21,856 nucleotides of DNA from Lachnospiraceae bacterium UBA7598. GTDB taxonomy: Bacteria; Bacillota; Clostridia; Lachnospirales; Lachnospiraceae. Position 1 is the stretch's first letter. Each line of letters opens with the position of its first letter. The stretch covers positions 1 through 21,856 of the forward strand of contig DLQV01000204.1 in assembly GCA_002474415.1 (NCBI GenBank), written 5' to 3'. Positions 8,783-16,326 of the stretch are shown here, in pieces. The translations under genes were made by a program, and so were the position numbers. The notes under the pieces were generated by a model. That model did not search any database. It worked only from the letters and a program-made list of their open reading frames with translations, and was not told where the DNA came from.

Positions 8783-8827
8783 TGCAGGACCAGCTCCTTT
8801 GAAAATAATATGTCGGGAGAAAATATT

Positions 8828-11290
8828 ATGCCAAAATTAAAAGAAAATTTAGAATATTTGTCAAAAATTACGGGAAAGAAATGCGAAGAGGGAAATTTTG
8901 AACAGATTACCAATGTGGCAAGTAATCTGTATGTGAACGGACGCAACTATATCGGACAGAAAGATTGGGATATTCTTGATGAAGAAAAATTAAATACACT
9001 GTGCAGCGAAATGCAGACAGCTTTGAAAAAAGGAAGCGGACAGTATGTGGCGTGTATCAAATGGAATGATCCATGGGCAGAGCCTGTACCTGTTTTTCCG
9101 GAGAAAGCAACGGAAGAGGAAAAGAACGAGATTATAAATTATTGGAAAACCTATGAGGAGAAGAAAGCAGAGGAAAACCAGACACTCGCAGGGGAAACAG
9201 ATGGCCGCGTAGATGAACTGATAGGTAAACTGGATGATTTTTTTCTGACAAATGGTGAAAAATTCTGGAATCAAAGTTCGAATCAGATATATGGGGGATT
9301 TAGTACACCAAGAGAAAGAAATGCTTTTTTGCGTCTGGTTTTGATGAAAAGAGGGGTGCCGGAAGAAGAGGTATTTGATCAAAAAAAGCATTTCGAGTTA
9401 AAGACACAGATTGTTGCAGAACTAAGGGAAGTTCTTGATCCGGAAAGTTCCCTGAATGCACAGGAGCGGGCAGAAAAACTGGACGGTCTGCTGACCGAAG
9501 CAGAAACTGCTTTTAACAGTCGCAGACTAAAAGCGATAGATCTCAATGACCTGGGAATCAGAGATAATTCTGTTTATAATAAAATTATTTATGATGAAAT
9601 GACAGGATTATTACAGATTGAAGAAAAAAATAAAGACAGATATCCGGAATTGATAAATCCTCATTATGAAAAAATAAATATATTAAATGAAGTAATGGAA
9701 AGCCGTTCCACAATGGAAATGGCAAGAAGCGGTAAATGGCAAATGGTTGCGAGTCTGGATGCACAGGATAAGATTGACAGGGAAGGTTATGTAACGTGGA
9801 AAAAGAATTATCAGAATCAAATCCAGAACGGTAATAATAAAAATGCAAAAAGATACTTTATGACATATATGAGTATGAGTGATTCTCCGGATGCAGAAAA
9901 AAAGATGGATAACTTCACAAATCAATACGACAATGCAAAGAGTGCAGAAGAAAGAGCAAATATCCATCAGGAACAGTTGAAGTTTGCAAGAAACTACCGG
10001 GAACAGTGGGAGAAATATATTCAGCGGTTAAACAAAATTAAAGAGCTATTAGGAAACTTGAAAAAAGAAGAGTCCGTTTTTTTAATAAATTCTAGTGAAT
10101 TTAACAAACTTAAAAAATCACTTGAAGAAGCTGCAAAAGCAGAACAAGATCAACTTGATGGGAAAATGCAGGAAGTTTACGAGAATGCAAAGGACTATAT
10201 ATCGAAAAAAGGGGAACAACCAAGAACCAGTCATGGAAAGAAGCGTCTTGGAGTTGCAAAAGAGATCAGAGATTATCTGGAAAGCCAGCTGAAAGATTCT
10301 CCGAAGAAAGAACCAAAAGAAGAAGCTTTGGAAAACCAGCTGACGGATTCTCCAAAGAAAGAGCAGAAAACAGAAATTGAAACATATCAGAAAGAGGTGG
10401 AACGTTTTCTGCCGGAAAATATGCTGAAACGTGTGAAAGAGTCAATGAAGGGGGAAATTCCGGATGATCTGACGGTGCAGGAACTTGCGGCGGCTTTTAT
10501 TGCGAGTGTGGCAACCGGGGAACAGAGGAACGATGCAGAACGGGTAAGTGCAGAAAAGAACCTGCTGGAAGGATTGTGCAGTAAGCAAGACCCTGTGAAG
10601 TTTGGAGCACCGGAGCAGGAATTGTTGAAAAACAGCATTGACCAGTTGCGCCAAAATCAGGGAAAAACAGACGAAGAACATTTACATGCATTTAATAACC
10701 TTATGCTGGATGTCTCAAACACGAAGATTTTCCGGATAGGGGGGCGGCTGTTAAACATTCTGGGCCAAGAAGGATTAAAACAATGTACAGGCTGTCAGAA
10801 TATTCCCCCAATGAGTAAAGGGCTGATGATGGAGGGAAAAATTTTTGATGCAGCCGATGCCGCCTTTCTTGAGGAGATAAAAAACGATGGAAAAACACCG
10901 GTAAAAGAAGAAAACATAAAAAAAATTGTGGTTGCAAATGCTGTGACTGAGGGACATTTTAAGATGTTATCGTCAGTCAACAAAGATAAAGGTCCGAGAC
11001 TGAACAAGACGCTGGCAGTTCTTGCAATAAACGGACCAGCCGTATTTGCCAATGGGATTTTTTCAGGAAGCGGATTTGACGGGAAAAAATTTAATTCGGT
11101 ATATAATTTGCAGGAACAGATCAAAAACGATCGCCAAAATATTGAAGATGTAGTGAGCTTTTATACAAGAAATGAAGTTGCGCGGATTAATAGTAAACAT
11201 GCGAAAAAACAACAGAAGCAAAGCGCAATGAAACAGGTAAAACAGGATGAAAATAAAAAAGTAAAACAAAGTGAGGGAAAAACTTTGTAA
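8828..11290 (+). CDS. Large helical protein of unknown function, paralog B
   Basis: The protein is 820 aa if it starts at the ATG at 8828, which has GGGAGA 7 nt upstream. An in-frame ATG at 8810 would add six residues but lacks a ribosome binding site; its codons include the GGGAGA itself. The protein is soluble and charged, with no signal peptide. Numbering from 8828, the shared module covers about residues 422-490: S423-E-F, then Y457-I-S-K-K461-G, then H469-G-K-K-R473-L. It is followed by a 17-residue tandem repeat with charged SPKKE motifs (10280-10381). The C-terminal half has a mildly hydrophobic Gly/Ala stretch (TLAVLAINGPAVFANG) and ends in a K/Q-rich tail (KKQQKQSAMKQVKQ). Paralog C follows after 36 nt. 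No known domain was recognised. Confidence 0.85.
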   Translation: MPKLKENLEYLSKITGKKCEEGNFEQITNVASNLYVNGRNYIGQKDWDILDEEKLNTLCSEMQTALKKGSGQYVACIKWNDPWAEPVPVFPEKATEEEKNEIINYWKTYEEKKAEENQTLAGETDGRVDELIGKLDDFFLTNGEKFWNQSSNQIYGGFSTPRERNAFLRLVLMKRGVPEEEVFDQKKHFELKTQIVAELREVLDPESSLNAQERAEKLDGLLTEAETAFNSRRLKAIDLNDLGIRDNSVYNKIIYDEMTGLLQIEEKNKDRYPELINPHYEKINILNEVMESRSTMEMARSGKWQMVASLDAQDKIDREGYVTWKKNYQNQIQNGNNKNAKRYFMTYMSMSDSPDAEKKMDNFTNQYDNAKSAEERANIHQEQLKFARNYREQWEKYIQRLNKIKELLGNLKKEESVFLINSSEFNKLKKSLEEAAKAEQDQLDGKMQEVYENAKDYISKKGEQPRTSHGKKRLGVAKEIRDYLESQLKDSPKKEPKEEALENQLTDSPKKEQKTEIETYQKEVERFLPENMLKRVKESMKGEIPDDLTVQELAAAFIASVATGEQRNDAERVSAEKNLLEGLCSKQDPVKFGAPEQELLKNSIDQLRQNQGKTDEEHLHAFNNLMLDVSNTKIFRIGGRLLNILGQEGLKQCTGCQNIPPMSKGLMMEGKIFDAADAAFLEEIKNDGKTPVKEENIKKIVVANAVTEGHFKMLSSVNKDKGPRLNKTLAVLAINGPAVFANGIFSGSGFDGKKFNSVYNLQEQIKNDRQNIEDVVSFYTRNEVARINSKHAKKQQKQSAMKQVKQDENKKVKQSEGKTL
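10280..10381 (+). repeat. Two tandem 51-bp units inside paralog B
   Basis: Two adjacent in-frame 17-codon units read ESQLKDSPKKEPKEEAL and ENQLTDSPKKEQKTEIE. They share E-x-Q-L-x-D-S-P-K-K-E. The repeat lies just after the shared module, in a charged linker before the C-terminal half, and looks like a recent internal duplication. Confidence 0.85.
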
Positions 11291-11326
11291 TAAAGCAGGA
11301 AAGAATGCAAACAAGGAGAAAATAAA

Positions 11327-13249
11327 ATGGAAGAATTGACACAGGAAGAATTGATATATGCAAAAGAATTAAGCCAGGGGAAAAATCTGACAGACGAACA
11401 GTTGAGGGAATGGTATGTACAGTTTAAGCAGGCGCTGTGGGATACCTCCCATATTGATCTGTCAGTAAAGGAAGATCTGGGACGCGTGCATGCACTGATT
11501 GTGGATCGGGATTGGCTGAAATGGTCAGAAATTAATGGAAGTCTGTATATGCCATATGTATCGGTGGAAGAACAAAAGAGCGCTGAATTAAAAAAGCTTT
11601 CTTCAGACGAGGGTAGGAAAGTGCGGATGACCGATTGGATTTATGATCGTCTGGAAGTGGATGAAAGCCTGGATAAGATTCGGAAAATGTATCAGTTATC
11701 CATGCAGGGTGCAATTTTGATTCATGACGTCAGCACTGCCCTGCCGAAACCGGTTTATACAAATCTGAATGGGAAGGTATGTATAGGAGAACGGTTAAGC
11801 TACGATGGAAAACAGGAGAAACTGGTGAAACCAGATAAGGTAAAAGATAAAATCGCGTACGACAATTATATTCTTCGCAACCGCCAGATCCATATGGAAG
11901 ATTATGCAATGGGAGCTTACCTGGGAAGAGGTATGGTTTTTGAGGACGACCGTACTGCTTTTAGTGAAGTTATGTCATACTGGAAAATAAAGCATATGGA
12001 AGAAATGCTGATGGATGGATATCGTTCAATTGAGGAGGCAGATCCGAAACTCGTAAGAAGTTCCAGCGAATTTCGCGAGATGAAACAACTTTTGGTGAAT
12101 ACTGTGGATTTTATGAATGATCCGAAAATGTCTTATCTGGAAAAATGTGAACAGTTGCAGGACAAATTAAATGAGCTGCAGGAGGCAACCGAAAGCTACC
12201 TTGCCATGAAAGGAAACAATCCGAAAGGAATTTATGGAGAGCGCCGTCTGAAGGCAGCAAAAAAACTTCAGAAAAGCCTGTATGAAATGGCGGCAGAAAA
12301 TAATTCTGCGGAGAATTGGAATGCACCGTTAAAAAAAGACGAATATGAAATCATGCAGGAAAATTTTGCACATTTTAATGCGTTTTTTACAAGAAAAAAT
12401 TCGCCATATAAGGTAGTGGGCGGTGATAATGCAAAAGATGTGGAGTCGTTGATTACGATGAGCTGCTACATTTCAGAGAAAGTCAACGGGGAACAGCAGA
12501 AGGGGCATATTCAGCAGGTAGAAGAACTGTTCTTAGAGCCATATAGTAAAGAAAACACCGCCAAAAAGATAGAACAGGTGCGCAATAAGTTTTATGAATC
12601 ACAGATTGCGTACCGTCCGTACGAGGAGTATCTGGATGCAAGTAAGACAGTCATCGATACTTTTATGGGTAAAAAAGCACTTGATGCAGGCGTGGCAGTG
12701 TGGGGAAAGATTGCCGGAAAAATGCGAAGGGGAATTAAGGGATTTCTCGATGGAATCCAGACACATTATGATGAGAAGCAGGCAGCAGCAATTAATCGGG
12801 CGTTGGTTTCACGTTTTCAAGCGATGGAACAGATCGGAATAATCAGTGAAAAACGCATGAAACTGATGAGCGAATTTCAAAAAAGTGACAGTTCTGAATT
12901 GACGGCAAGGCAGGCAGTGTATCTGGTTGCTGCGAGCTATCTGGATATGCAGGTGCGTATGAATGGCATGGAAGATACGGTAAAGCTGACACAGAAAATG
13001 AAGAGCAAGGATGGAAAAAATATAAGCTGGTTGGAGATTTTTGAGGATTCTGCGACAGTAAACGAGCTTATGAAACTGAATGACCGTGAAAAGATCATGG
13101 AGTACATCCGTATGCCGGAAAAACAGAAAGAACTGGCACAGAAAGCAACCAATGAATTGGCTGCAAAAACAAAGGAGAAAAAGAAAGAGGAACAGATGCA
13201 GCCACAGAAAGAGGAACAGAAAAAAAAGAAATCTGTCCGGGCAAAATAA
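11327..13249 (+). CDS. Large helical protein of unknown function, paralog C
   Basis: The 640-aa protein is soluble and charged, with no signal peptide. The shared module lies near residues 245-320: S247-E-F-R, then Y291-L-A-M-K295-G, then G304-E-R-R307-L-K-A-A. Residues 449-478 form a Gly-rich amphipathic stretch (ALDAGVAVWGKIAGKMRR) that could touch a membrane or another protein. LTARQAVYLVAASYL (about residue 525) loosely matches LTVQELAAAFIASVA in paralog B, suggesting that homology extends beyond the module. The C-terminus is a K/E/Q tail (EKKKEEQMQPQKEEQKKKK). The start has AAGGAG 9 nt upstream, and a bidirectional terminator lies 21 nt after the stop, making this the last gene of the operon. 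No known family was recognised. Confidence 0.85.
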   Translation: MEELTQEELIYAKELSQGKNLTDEQLREWYVQFKQALWDTSHIDLSVKEDLGRVHALIVDRDWLKWSEINGSLYMPYVSVEEQKSAELKKLSSDEGRKVRMTDWIYDRLEVDESLDKIRKMYQLSMQGAILIHDVSTALPKPVYTNLNGKVCIGERLSYDGKQEKLVKPDKVKDKIAYDNYILRNRQIHMEDYAMGAYLGRGMVFEDDRTAFSEVMSYWKIKHMEEMLMDGYRSIEEADPKLVRSSSEFREMKQLLVNTVDFMNDPKMSYLEKCEQLQDKLNELQEATESYLAMKGNNPKGIYGERRLKAAKKLQKSLYEMAAENNSAENWNAPLKKDEYEIMQENFAHFNAFFTRKNSPYKVVGGDNAKDVESLITMSCYISEKVNGEQQKGHIQQVEELFLEPYSKENTAKKIEQVRNKFYESQIAYRPYEEYLDASKTVIDTFMGKKALDAGVAVWGKIAGKMRRGIKGFLDGIQTHYDEKQAAAINRALVSRFQAMEQIGIISEKRMKLMSEFQKSDSSELTARQAVYLVAASYLDMQVRMNGMEDTVKLTQKMKSKDGKNISWLEIFEDSATVNELMKLNDREKIMEYIRMPEKQKELAQKATNELAAKTKEKKKEEQMQPQKEEQKKKKSVRAK

Positions 13250-13270
13250 GAAAAGGCAGATGCACAAAAA

Positions 13271-13304
13271 CAGCCGGGAAACATTGCTTCCCGGCTGCTT
13301 TTAT
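13271..13304. terminator. Bidirectional terminator between paralog C and the SRP RNA gene
   Basis: A perfect 10-bp stem (CAGCCGGGAA, 13271-13280, with TTCCCGGCTG, 13288-13297) has a 7-nt loop. On the plus strand it is followed by CTTTTAT. On the minus strand the stem is followed by TTTTTG. It can therefore end both the unknown operon and the converging SRP RNA transcript. Confidence 0.85.
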
Positions 13305-13333
13305 AAAAAAATCAATATTTTAATGTCTCTCTT

Positions 13334-13600
13334 AAACCGAGTATCCCGCTTCGAATCAGAAACAATAGACGTTACCTTTGCAGTTAACTCCCCCCAGGCA
13401 CCCTCACGTCACATGAGAGCTTTCGCTTAGGGCTGCTGTATTCCTACCCTGACCCGGTTCACGAATTCCCATTGCGCAAGACCCAGACGTCAACGCCACT
13501 TGCGAAGGGCAGCTCCACCGCGCTGACCCTCTGCGAGATATCACCCCAACTATAGCGGATTGTTGGTACAAGGCACCGCTACCACCCCGGCTACTCGGAG
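13334..13600 (-). ncRNA. ffs: Signal recognition particle RNA, large clostridial/Bacillus type
   Basis: Read on the minus strand, this gives an RNA of about 267 nt, the size of Gram-positive SRP RNAs that have both Alu and S domains. The Alu part near the 5' end contains GGUAGCGGUGCC and AAUCCGCUAUAG. The S domain contains GGGUCAGG, a GUA-GGAA-UAC tetraloop hairpin, and AGCAGCCCUAAG, which is the Ffh-binding helix 8. The ends pair: CCGAGUA (genome 13592-13598) with UACUCGG (13337-13343). It is a structural RNA of the SRP that targets nascent membrane and secreted proteins with Ffh and FtsY. The 5' end is inferred from the -10 element; the 3' end is inferred from the pairing and assumes trimming from the terminator further downstream. 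Confidence 0.95.
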
Positions 13601-13605
13601 ATTTA

Positions 13606-13635
13606 AGTATAATTCATATCGGTTGTTCTTGTCAA
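13606..13635 (-). promoter_or_regulatory. Sigma-A promoter of the SRP RNA gene
   Basis: On the minus strand, TTGACA (13635-13630) and TATACT (13611-13606) are separated by 18 bp. The -35 is a full consensus, as expected for an abundant stable RNA. Transcription would begin near 13599-13600, matching the 5' arm of the closing helix of the RNA. Confidence 0.88.
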
Positions 13636-13671
13636 GCGAAACCGACGGTATCCGTAAATTTTAAAAAAAGC

Positions 13672-13698
13672 TAAAGTATCTGCGGAAGCAACCGATAA
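13672..13698 (+). promoter_or_regulatory. Sigma-28 (flagellar) promoter of the flgM operon
   Basis: TAAA at 13672-13675, 15 nt, then ACCGATAA at 13691-13698 match the sigma-28/sigma-D pattern TAAA-N15-GCCGATAA with one mismatch. Transcription would begin near 13705, about 60 nt before flgM. Because flgM is the first gene, the sigma-28 inhibitor is itself made under sigma-28 control. Confidence 0.88.
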
Positions 13699-13767
13699 AC
13701 AATGTATAGAGATGCAGAACAGATGCATTTCGGAAGCTTATTTCAAGGAAGAAAGGAGATGCTGAGC

Positions 13768-14040
13768 ATGCGTGTAGATGCATATAACCAGGTAGCCCAG
13801 TTATACGGTATACAAAAGAATTTAAAGACACAGAAGGCGCAGAACACAGCAGGTCCTAGAGATCAGGTGTCCATTTCACAGGCCGGACGTGATTATCAGG
13901 TCGCAAAGAGTGCAGTATCAGAAGCTTCGGATATCAGGGAAGATAAGGTAAGCCAGCTCAAATCAATGATTGATGCGGGAACATATTCCGTTGAGCCTGG
14001 TGATTTTGCCAGCAAATTACTTGAGAAATATAATGCCTGA
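13768..14040 (+). CDS. flgM: FlgM, anti-sigma-28 factor
   Basis: The 90-aa protein ends with the FlgM sigma-28-binding region: IREDKVSQLKSMIDAGTY followed by EPGDFASKLL. FlgM holds sigma-28 inactive until the hook is complete and FlgM is exported through the flagellar secretion channel, which then releases late-gene transcription. The start MRVDAYNQ at 13768 is chosen because AAAGGAG (13752-13758) sits 9 nt before it. In-frame ATGs at 13702 and 13759 are rejected: the first lies at about the transcription start of the sigma-28 promoter, and the second abuts the ribosome binding site. It is first in the flgM-flgN-flgK-flgK-flgL-fliW-csrA order known from Firmicutes. Confidence 0.93.
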   Translation: MRVDAYNQVAQLYGIQKNLKTQKAQNTAGPRDQVSISQAGRDYQVAKSAVSEASDIREDKVSQLKSMIDAGTYSVEPGDFASKLLEKYNA

Positions 14041-14071
14041 AGTTTAAGGGCAGACGAGAGAGGTTTTTGAA

Positions 14072-14584
14072 GTGGCTAGTTTAGTAGAAGAGCTTGTAAC
14101 CGTACTGGAAGAAGAAGAAAAGATTTACCAGACACTGATTTCTTATGGAGAAAAAAAGACAGACATCCTGATTCGTGCAGATGTTCCGGAACTGGAAAAA
14201 CTGACCTGTTTGGAACAGCTGGCAAGTGATGATCTGGTGACACACAGCAACCAGCAGATACAGCTCTTAAAGGACATTGCAAATGTACTCGGACGTGCAG
14301 ACGAAAAGATGACAGTTACCAGACTGATCACGTTGCTTGAGACACAGCCGGATGTGCAGAAGAAACTGACCGAAGCCAGAGACCGTCTGCTTGCAGCAGC
14401 AGACCGGATGAATCGCCTGAATGATCAGAATGCTGTTCTGATTCAACAGGCCATAGAGTTAAACGAATTCGACCTTACATTGTTCAAGAGTTTGCGGCAG
14501 GCCCCTGAGACTGCCAATTATGACAAAACTGCCTGCAATACAGGAAGCTTGCTGGGCAGCAGCGGATTTGACGCAATGAGTTAA
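14072..14584 (+). CDS. flgN: FlgN-like export chaperone for hook-associated proteins
   Basis: The 170-aa helical protein begins with a Glu-rich helix (LVEELVTVLEEEEKIYQTL) and a KKTDILIRADVPELEKLT segment typical of FlgN. FlgN is a cytoplasmic chaperone that binds the C-termini of FlgK and FlgL, protects them and delivers them to the flagellar export gate. Its place between flgM and flgK supports the call. The start codon is GTG, with a modest GAGAGG about 8 nt upstream, and it lies 31 nt after the flgM stop. The tail after about residue 150 (Gly/Ser-rich) is probably disordered. Confidence 0.9.
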   Translation: MASLVEELVTVLEEEEKIYQTLISYGEKKTDILIRADVPELEKLTCLEQLASDDLVTHSNQQIQLLKDIANVLGRADEKMTVTRLITLLETQPDVQKKLTEARDRLLAAADRMNRLNDQNAVLIQQAIELNEFDLTLFKSLRQAPETANYDKTACNTGSLLGSSGFDAMS

Positions 14585-14598
14585 GGAGGAACAAAACA

Positions 14599-16308
14599 AT
14601 GGGAAACGGATTCGGAAGCTTATACATTGGGGCGTCTGGACTTCAGAATGCTCAGTATGCACTGAATACAACGGCAAACAACCTTGCAAATGTAAATACG
14701 ACAGGATATGTCCGTCAGCAGGTTCGTTTTGCAGATAAAACTTATAATAAATTAAAGGACCCGAATAAAAATGTGAACATGCAGCAGTATGGGCTGGGTG
14801 TTTCCATTGGCGATGTGGTTCATGCAAGAGATATTTTCTTAGACAAATCTTATCGACAGGAGAATGGACGTAAGGGATTTTATACTTCCTTTTATGAAAT
14901 CTCGGACTATGTACAGGATCTGTTTCAGGAATTAAACGGAGAACAGTTCAAGCAGAGCATCAGCGATCTGCATCAGGCGTTTCAGGAACTGGAACCAAAT
15001 ATGGATAATTCCACACAACAGAATCTGGTGCTTGAGAAAGCGGATCTTCTGCTGAGCCGTACGAAGTCATTGTATGATGATATGAAATCGTACCAATCCA
15101 ATATCAACGAACAAATTAAAGATGATGTTGATCGTGTAAATAAGATCGGAAACCGTATATATGAACTGAATCTGCAGATTCAGAAAGTAGAAGCGGGTGG
15201 GCAGGAAACTGCGATGACCCTGCGTGATGAGCGTGACAATCTGCTGGATGAACTGGGTGGATACGGAAGTGTTTCCATTAAGGAAGATGCTACGGGATTT
15301 ACCTATGTAGACTTTGAGAGTACACCATTTATAGATGATAACAGGTGCTATAACATCGAACTGCAGGAAGACAAAGAAACCGGATTTTACACGCCATACT
15401 GGCCACAGCTGTCCGATACAGATAAGCAGCAGTATGTTCGCGTATTTAAAAAGAAAGAAGTTATTTCCACGGATTTAAATACCGATGTTGGAAGTATTAA
15501 AGCCAAACTTCTTGCACGTGGAGACGGATACGGAACGTATCAGGATCTGGAAAGTGAAGGGGCATATGATCAGATTTCCGGCTGTACCATGATGGAGACG
15601 GAGGCACAGATTTCTGCGTTGCTTCACAATATTGTGACTAAAATAAACGACGCATATTGCCCGAATAAGACGGTAGATGCGGATGTTTCCTATACGGATG
15701 CCAATGGAAATCAGGTATCGCTTAAGGGAAAGAAAGTGCTGGATACCGAAAACTGTGCAGTTGGAGAAGACGGGCAGTTGCCGCCACGGGAACTGTTTAC
15801 CCGTGTGGGAATGGATCGTTATACCAAGGTAACAGGCGATGACGGAAATACCTACTATGTGTATAACGAAGAAGATGAAAATGATTCGACGACACTGTAT
15901 TCCCTGAACAACATCAGCATTAACAAAGAATTGCGCAAGCAGATCACACTGATGCCATACAAGAATCAGAACGGTACGGACTATCCGTTGGGTGAAAAAC
16001 TGATGAGCCTTTGGAATGACAAGGACATGACACTGAATCCGTATGACAAAAAGCCGTGTACGTTTGAAGGCTATTATGACAAACTGATCGGACAGATCGG
16101 AAATGATGGAAGTACTTACCAGTCAGCAAGTGAGACATTGACGGGGGCACTGTCTTCCATCGATAACCAGAGACAGCAGACGATGGGCGTTTCCTCCGAT
16201 GAGGAACTGACACATATGATCAAATTCCAGTCTGCATATAATGCGTCCAGCCGTTTTATGACGGTGATCAGCCAGATGACGGAACTGATCGTGACGGGAT
16301 TGAAATAG
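14599..16308 (+). CDS. flgK: FlgK, hook-filament junction protein 1 (first copy)
   Basis: The 569-aa protein has FlgK ends. The N-terminus has LYIGASGLQNAQYALN, then NNLANVNTTGYVRQQV, and the C-terminus has SSDEELTHMIKFQSAYNASS. The helical D0/D1 regions at both ends flank a variable middle. FlgK forms the first ring between hook and filament and is exported with FlgN help. The start has AAGGAGG 10 nt upstream and lies 14 nt after flgN. The middle contains five cysteines (C250, C329, C354, C386, C487), unusual for an exported flagellar rod, hook or filament protein. A second, diverged flgK follows after 18 nt. Confidence 0.93.
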   Translation: MGNGFGSLYIGASGLQNAQYALNTTANNLANVNTTGYVRQQVRFADKTYNKLKDPNKNVNMQQYGLGVSIGDVVHARDIFLDKSYRQENGRKGFYTSFYEISDYVQDLFQELNGEQFKQSISDLHQAFQELEPNMDNSTQQNLVLEKADLLLSRTKSLYDDMKSYQSNINEQIKDDVDRVNKIGNRIYELNLQIQKVEAGGQETAMTLRDERDNLLDELGGYGSVSIKEDATGFTYVDFESTPFIDDNRCYNIELQEDKETGFYTPYWPQLSDTDKQQYVRVFKKKEVISTDLNTDVGSIKAKLLARGDGYGTYQDLESEGAYDQISGCTMMETEAQISALLHNIVTKINDAYCPNKTVDADVSYTDANGNQVSLKGKKVLDTENCAVGEDGQLPPRELFTRVGMDRYTKVTGDDGNTYYVYNEEDENDSTTLYSLNNISINKELRKQITLMPYKNQNGTDYPLGEKLMSLWNDKDMTLNPYDKKPCTFEGYYDKLIGQIGNDGSTYQSASETLTGALSSIDNQRQQTMGVSSDEELTHMIKFQSAYNASSRFMTVISQMTELIVTGLK

Positions 16309-16326
16309 AGATAAGGAGGCGTAGTT

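Noticed and set aside
8810..8827. Upstream ATG of paralog B
   Set aside because: There is no Shine-Dalgarno before it, while GGGAGA lies 7 nt before the next in-frame ATG at 8828.
13080..13430. Plus-strand open frame overlapping the end of paralog C and running into the SRP RNA gene
   Set aside because: It is out of frame with paralog C, crosses a terminator hairpin, and its second half is the complement of a structural RNA.
13702..13767. Upstream ATG extending FlgM by 22 residues
   Set aside because: The ATG is at about the transcription start of the sigma-28 promoter and has no ribosome binding site. The ATG at 13768 has AAAGGAG at good spacing and gives a normal FlgM length.
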